Below, piece by piece: positions 60,291 through 64,000 of a stretch of DNA of 64,000 nt. Positions within the stretch are counted from its first letter, which is position 1. Each line of letters begins with the position of its first letter. The stretch covers positions 1-64,000 of the forward strand of contig JAAHHJ010000001.1 of assembly GCA_010692425.1 (NCBI GenBank), given 5' to 3'. The position numbers and the translations under genes are program-made. The DNA is from Symploca sp. SIO3C6. GTDB taxonomy: Bacteria; Cyanobacteriota; Cyanobacteriia; Cyanobacteriales; Coleofasciculaceae. The notes under the pieces are model-generated. The model saw nothing but the letters and a program-made list of their open reading frames with translations. It had not been told where the DNA came from and did no database searches.

Positions 60291-61619
60291 GTGGCTTTTA
60301 AGATTGGTTTATTAGGATTGGGAACAGTGGGTACAGGAACAGCAAGGATTTTGCAACAACCCACTGGGCGTCATCCACTGTTAAAAGAGATTGAAATTTA
60401 CCGAGTAGGGGTGCGCTCTATTGCTAAACCCAGAGCAGTTCAATTGCCACCAGAGTTGCTCAGTGCAGACTTAGAAGCCATTGTCACTGATCCAGGTGTA
60501 GACATTGTCGTTGAACTAATTGGGGGAGTTGAACCAGCGCGATCGCTAATTCTCAAAGCCATTGCCCATGGTAAACATATTGTCACAGCCAATAAAGCGG
60601 TAATAGCTAGACATGGTGATGAAATTTTCACTGCTGCTGAAGAGGCAGGGGTATATGTCCTGTTAGAGGCGGCAGTTGGGGGGGGCATCCCAGTAATTAC
60701 ACCTCTCAAGCAGTGCTTAGGCGTTAATCATATTGACAGTCTCATCGGTATTGTTAACGGCACCACCAATTACATCCTGACGAGAATGCAAACTGAGGGG
60801 GGAGAATTTAACGACATTCTCGCTGATGCTCAGCAACTTGGTTACGCTGAAACTGACCCCACAGCTGATGTTGATGGATTGGATGCTGCTGATAAGATCG
60901 CAATTTTGGCTTCCCTGGCCTTTGCTGGCAGAATTAAACTCTCAGATGTTCACTGCGAAGGTATTCGTCAGGTAAGTGCAGCTGATATTGCCTATGCCCA
61001 GAAACTGGGGTTTGTCATTAAACTGCTAGCTGTGGCTCAACAAGAGCCAATAGCAGTAACCGATACCCCAGATTTAGAGCCGGGCAAATTTCCCTCTCTA
61101 CAGGTAAGAGTGCATCCGACTTTAGTCCCACAGACTCATCCCCTTGCCAATGTTAACGGTGTCTACAATGCAATTCTGGTGGAAGGAAAACCAATTGGGC
61201 AGGTGATATTTTCTGGACCTGGTGCGGGCTCTGGGCCAACTGCCAGCGCCGTGGTGTCGGATATTTTGAATATTGCTGCGGTTTTGAAAACTGCTGGTGA
61301 GGCTAAGCAACTGCATCCTCTATTGAGCTGTATTCATCAACACTATTGCCAAATTGCACCGATATCGGAACTGTTTACTCGCTTTTATGCGCGCTTTCTC
61401 ACCCAAGACTTTCCAGGTGTCATCGGTCATTTAGGTACTAGCTTTGGCAAACACAACGTTAGCCTCGAATCAATTGTACAGACTGGTTTCCAGGAAAATT
61501 TGGCAGAAATTGTTGTCGTCACTCATGATGTCCGCGAAGGTAACTTTCGCCAGGCCCTTGAGGAAATTAATGCTCTCGAAGCTGTCGATAGCATTCCCAG
61601 TATCCTGAGAGTGCTGTGA
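60291..61619 (+). CDS. hom: Homoserine dehydrogenase
   Basis: 442 residues from the GTG at 60291 (MAFKIGLLGLGTVGTGTARI); GAGGA lies about 8 nt upstream. A TTG at 60276 would add five residues. NAD(P) Rossmann fold, then GKHIVTANKAVIARHGDE, VGGGIPVITPLKQC, NGTTNYILTRM, AETDPTADVDGLDAADK with the catalytic Lys region, and a C-terminal ACT domain (FPGVIGHLGTSFGKHNVSLE). Converts aspartate semialdehyde to homoserine. Divergent from metK, in keeping with linked methionine metabolism. Confidence 0.95.
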   Translation: MAFKIGLLGLGTVGTGTARILQQPTGRHPLLKEIEIYRVGVRSIAKPRAVQLPPELLSADLEAIVTDPGVDIVVELIGGVEPARSLILKAIAHGKHIVTANKAVIARHGDEIFTAAEEAGVYVLLEAAVGGGIPVITPLKQCLGVNHIDSLIGIVNGTTNYILTRMQTEGGEFNDILADAQQLGYAETDPTADVDGLDAADKIAILASLAFAGRIKLSDVHCEGIRQVSAADIAYAQKLGFVIKLLAVAQQEPIAVTDTPDLEPGKFPSLQVRVHPTLVPQTHPLANVNGVYNAILVEGKPIGQVIFSGPGAGSGPTASAVVSDILNIAAVLKTAGEAKQLHPLLSCIHQHYCQIAPISELFTRFYARFLTQDFPGVIGHLGTSFGKHNVSLESIVQTGFQENLAEIVVVTHDVREGNFRQALEEINALEAVDSIPSILRVL

Positions 61620-61912
61620 AGATTACCACAACCAAGGTTTAAAGTAATTATCGGCCATCTGGTGTCTTTGTAGACCCTAGGCTAAGTAGTCGGACATATA
61701 ATTTTGGTCGCCGTATTAAGAAATTTGCTTATACTCAAACCCTTACTGTTCCCTGTTCCCTGTTCTCTATTCCCTATTCCCTCGTCCTCACAGGTAACTT
61801 TAATTGTGTCCGACTACTTATGATTTTACAATTTGCAACAAATTAAGCATGACCGGCAACTTTAATCATGCCCACTTTCAACTTTATCTTTGCTAGTTAC
61901 TAATTTTTAACT
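61620..61912. other. Intergenic region
   Basis: About 290 bp. The stretch 61740-61790 has CTGTTCCC/CTATTCCC pentamer-like repeats. The phrase GTCCGACTACTTATG at 61807 resembles the sequence at 61690 in inverse sense (AGTAGTCGGACATA), a possible inverted repeat. No gene seen. Confidence 0.5.
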
Positions 61913-62782
61913 GTGAGTTTACTGCGCTGGTTTCCCATTTTTGCCACAATTATTGGGCTGGTTTTCCCAGCTATTGGCAGCAAAGCTAATCCTCCAGAAA
62001 ATGACTGTCCGCCCCCTGCTCTCTCGCGGTTGGAGAAACACAAGGTTGTTGCGGGAGAAACTCTTGAGAGTATTGCCAACCAATACAACCTCTTCCCTGA
62101 AACCTTGATTGGTTTTAATCCTTCTTTAAAAGCAGGGATAATAGCTGTAGGTAGTGAAATTCTAATACCCCCTTTCAACGGCATCCGCATTGATGTTCCT
62201 GCTGGTTCCAGTTGGCAAGACCTTGCTGAAGCCTACGGAGTTCGTTCTGATATTTTATTTGAGGTTAATGGCTGTCAACAGCTATCTCAACAAGTGTTCC
62301 TTCCGGGGGTAAATTGGTCGCGCCAGGGAACTCAAACTGTAGATAGCTATACTGGATTTGCCGGTTATCCTTTGCCCTTTGAAGCACCAATAGGACTCAG
62401 TTATGGATGGCGCTCGGATGCCAGTAGTGAGTCACGACAGTTTCACAGTGGTATAGATTTACTCGCAGAGATGGGAACAGTTGTACTTTCTGTGGATGCC
62501 GGCACTGTAGCCTTTGCTAGCACCCAGGGTATTTACGGTAGATTGGTAGTTATCAATCATCAAGGAGGACGTCAGAGCCGTTATGCCCATCTCCAAAATA
62601 TGAGCGTTACAGTTGGTCAGCAAGTTCAAACTGGAGATATTATCGGAACAGTGGGCGTTACTGGCAGCCGAGATCTTGAACAGCCCCATCTCCATTTTGA
62701 AGTTCGCTATAATTCCCCCTTGGGATGGGTAGCTCAAGATCCACAGCTCCATCTTCAGAGCAAACCAACAGCCGGCAGGTAA
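61913..62782 (+). CDS. LysM and M23-family peptidase, exported
   Basis: 289 residues starting with GTG at 61913. N-terminal signal-like segment (LRWFPIFATIIGLVFPAIGS), LysM motif (HKVVAGETLESIANQYNL...LIGFNP, about 43-90), a second weaker LysM (SSWQDLAEAYGVRSDILFEVN), and an M23 domain with zinc ligands HSGIDL and HLHFEV. Expected to cleave or regulate peptidoglycan cross-links in the periplasm, like EnvC/NlpD-type proteins, which support cell division or septum remodelling. All zinc ligands appear present. Confidence 0.93.
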   Translation: MSLLRWFPIFATIIGLVFPAIGSKANPPENDCPPPALSRLEKHKVVAGETLESIANQYNLFPETLIGFNPSLKAGIIAVGSEILIPPFNGIRIDVPAGSSWQDLAEAYGVRSDILFEVNGCQQLSQQVFLPGVNWSRQGTQTVDSYTGFAGYPLPFEAPIGLSYGWRSDASSESRQFHSGIDLLAEMGTVVLSVDAGTVAFASTQGIYGRLVVINHQGGRQSRYAHLQNMSVTVGQQVQTGDIIGTVGVTGSRDLEQPHLHFEVRYNSPLGWVAQDPQLHLQSKPTAGR

Positions 62783-62812
62783 TCTCAATTTCCCTTAAGT
62801 TTGCTACAGATC

Positions 62813-62873
62813 ATGGGGAGATGGGGAGATGGGGAGATGGGGAGATGGGGAGATGGGGAGATGGGGAGATGGG
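62813..62873. repeat. GGGGAGAT tandem repeat
   Basis: Seven or more perfect GGGGAGAT units after the M23 peptidase gene; the cleanest copy of this repeat family in the window. Confidence 0.92.
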
Positions 62874-62901
62874 AAATAAGCTGTCACGCATTTTATTTTT
62901 A

Positions 62902-62951
62902 TAGCAGTTTTCACTTTTGATGAAGTACAACGCCTCTTAGTTCTAGGATGT
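62902..62951. repeat. Dispersed repeat C, copy 2
   Basis: ATAGCAGTTTTCACTTTTGA then TGAAGTACAACGCCTCTTAG then TTCTAGGATG; close match to 54435-54483. Both copies lie 85-125 bp downstream of a purine-rich repeat. Confidence 0.7.
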
Positions 62952-63086
62952 AACCAGAATTTAGGAAATGGTGTCACAGCCAGTGGATTTGATAATCTTC
63001 TCAACTAGAAGTAGGGAGGGATAGTTCATAGATTTCCGGTTTCATTTAGACTGGCTATAGCAATCAATACCAAGCTGGAGTGAAAG

Positions 63087-64000
63087 ATGGCTAACCAGGC
63101 AAAATTAAAGCGCAAGAGATTCTTTAACTTATTGTCTACCTGTCTTGTACTTGGTTTAGGAATGTTGCCTGTAGCCTTGAAAGCTAGACCAACCCTTGCT
63201 GCACAAAGAATTGCTTTCTCTATTGCTCCCTTTGGAGATTTTTATGTCTCTGTAGATTCATTGGAAGTCTTTGCAAAAGAAGGCAAAATCACTAAAGACT
63301 TTGCCTTCTATGCACGTCGGCTCGATGAATCAACTTTGGCTCAGTTGCGTCAGGTTTTGCAGAAGCGTTTTGAGATCAATCATGTTACTGTTTACCGAGT
63401 AACTAACATGCCGATGGGAGAAGAATTACTCAAACGGCTGGGGCAGATAATTAAAATTGACCATCAACTCAACGGTTTTTATGCGTTACGTTCTGCCTTG
63501 GTGGCAGCAGCAGCCGACGAATCGGAAGGCTTGACAGTCGTCAATGTGATGCGTCACTTCCCAACTAAAGATATTCGGATTAATACTGACCTGATTTTCC
63601 AGTTAACGAAAGAATTAACTACTCTATTTAATTACCGAGACACAGTAGTTACTGCCATCGCTCAACAGGCAGAAATTGAAGCATCTTCTTCAAACATTGA
63701 TTTTTCTCAGCTACCAGATTTAAGAGAGCCTGGTTCGATTAGGTTTACAAAGAAAACTCTAACTTTTGAAATTCCCAACCTCCGCCCCACGCAAGTGGGT
63801 TTGACTGCTTCCTATCGCCTTGATGTTGATATTTTCCTTCCTGAAGATAGCTCGCAGCCAGCGCCTTTGGTAATTTTGACCCATGGCTTTGGCAACTCTC
63901 GGGAGAATTACCAATACCTAGCACGACACTTGGCATCTTATGGCTTAGCTGTCGCCATTCCTGAACATCTAGGCAGTAATTTAGAGTATAGGAAAGCTTT
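63087..64000 (+). CDS. DUF1400 and alpha/beta hydrolase protein (partial, runs off window)
   Basis: At least 304 residues, open to the window end with no stop. Start MANQAKLKRKRFFNLL, followed by a signal peptide (LSTCLVLGLGMLPVALKARP). The DUF1400 domain (about 40-200) has ERIAFSIAPFG-like AQRIAFSIAPFGDFYVSVDS and LRSALVAAAADESEG. From about residue 240 comes an alpha/beta hydrolase (PLVILTHGFGNSRENYQYLA, GLAVAIPEHLGSN), with the HG oxyanion region readable. The catalytic Ser is beyond the window. Such DUF1400-hydrolase fusions are found mainly in cyanobacteria; substrate unknown, ester hydrolysis likely. Confidence 0.88.
   Translation, partial: MANQAKLKRKRFFNLLSTCLVLGLGMLPVALKARPTLAAQRIAFSIAPFGDFYVSVDSLEVFAKEGKITKDFAFYARRLDESTLAQLRQVLQKRFEINHVTVYRVTNMPMGEELLKRLGQIIKIDHQLNGFYALRSALVAAAADESEGLTVVNVMRHFPTKDIRINTDLIFQLTKELTTLFNYRDTVVTAIAQQAEIEASSSNIDFSQLPDLREPGSIRFTKKTLTFEIPNLRPTQVGLTASYRLDVDIFLPEDSSQPAPLVILTHGFGNSRENYQYLARHLASYGLAVAIPEHLGSNLEYRKA

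Noticed and set aside
1-64000. tRNA or rRNA genes
   Set aside because: No cloverleaf with GGTTCRA-type T-loop or rRNA-like conserved block was recognised on either strand by eye; a tRNA search would settle this.

Overview
The window is chromosomal DNA from a cyanobacterium, probably a filamentous one. Evidence: about 20 HIP1 octamers (GCGATCGC) spread over the flanking regions, heptameric short tandem repeats (TTATTAC/GTAATAA and ATGAGCA/ATGAACC types) between genes, paired cytochrome c6 and plastocyanin genes, phototaxis-type chemotaxis genes with bilin-type GAF domains, and typical cyanobacterial families (Uma2, DUF2442, DUF2949, DUF1400, cyanobacterial serine/threonine kinases).

Layout. 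0.2-9.4 kb: Nudix and YqeY genes, a Fic remnant, small hypotheticals, an XRE regulator, DUF2442, two Uma2 genes, and three serine/threonine kinases (two are a recent tandem duplication; one of these has Asn in place of the DFG aspartate). 9.7-13.0 kb: RND efflux pump. 13.1-26.1 kb: an AT-rich block with a single HIP1 site that reads as an aminocyclitol/aminoglycoside-like biosynthetic cluster. 26.15-26.96 kb: IS630 remnant. 27.0-28.5 kb: the RND membrane-fusion protein, on the same strand as the RND gene. This suggests the biosynthetic block landed between the two pump genes. 28.5-35 kb: MOSC protein, two dihydroorotase paralogs (the first lacking catalytic residues), tandem signal peptidases, a phosphodiesterase-like protein. 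35-42 kb: eCIS-effector-like protein, DUF2949, isochorismatase, rubrerythrin, dtd, a His-rich COG0523 GTPase, cysS. 42.6-48 kb: 5'-nucleotidase-like protein, petP-petR (M56/BlaI), petJ, petE, TPR protein. 48-58.5 kb: CBS-PAS histidine kinase and a pix-like operon (CheW, MCP with three DXCF-type GAF domains, CheA hybrid, response regulator). 58.6-64 kb: metK, hom, LysM-M23 peptidase, DUF1400 hydrolase (cut by the window end).

The most exciting region is 13.1-26.1 kb. It encodes an inositol-phosphate synthase homolog, a BtrR/StsC-like scyllo-inosose aminotransferase, two GT2 glycosyltransferases, a PIG-L deacetylase, a radical SAM enzyme with extra C-terminal cysteines, a PIG-L-like/NodS-like methyltransferase fusion, a NodU-type carbamoyltransferase fused to a formylglycine-generating-enzyme-like domain, and an ABC exporter. 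Together these predict a carbamoylated, N-methylated, glycosylated aminocyclitol. The assignments come from motifs and remembered family sequences; no search was run.

A second theme is repeat invasion. Purine-rich GGGGAGAY tracts, a 103-bp MITE-like element and other dispersed repeats sit between genes, form the start region of one gene, and are inserted in frame inside the RND and membrane-fusion proteins.
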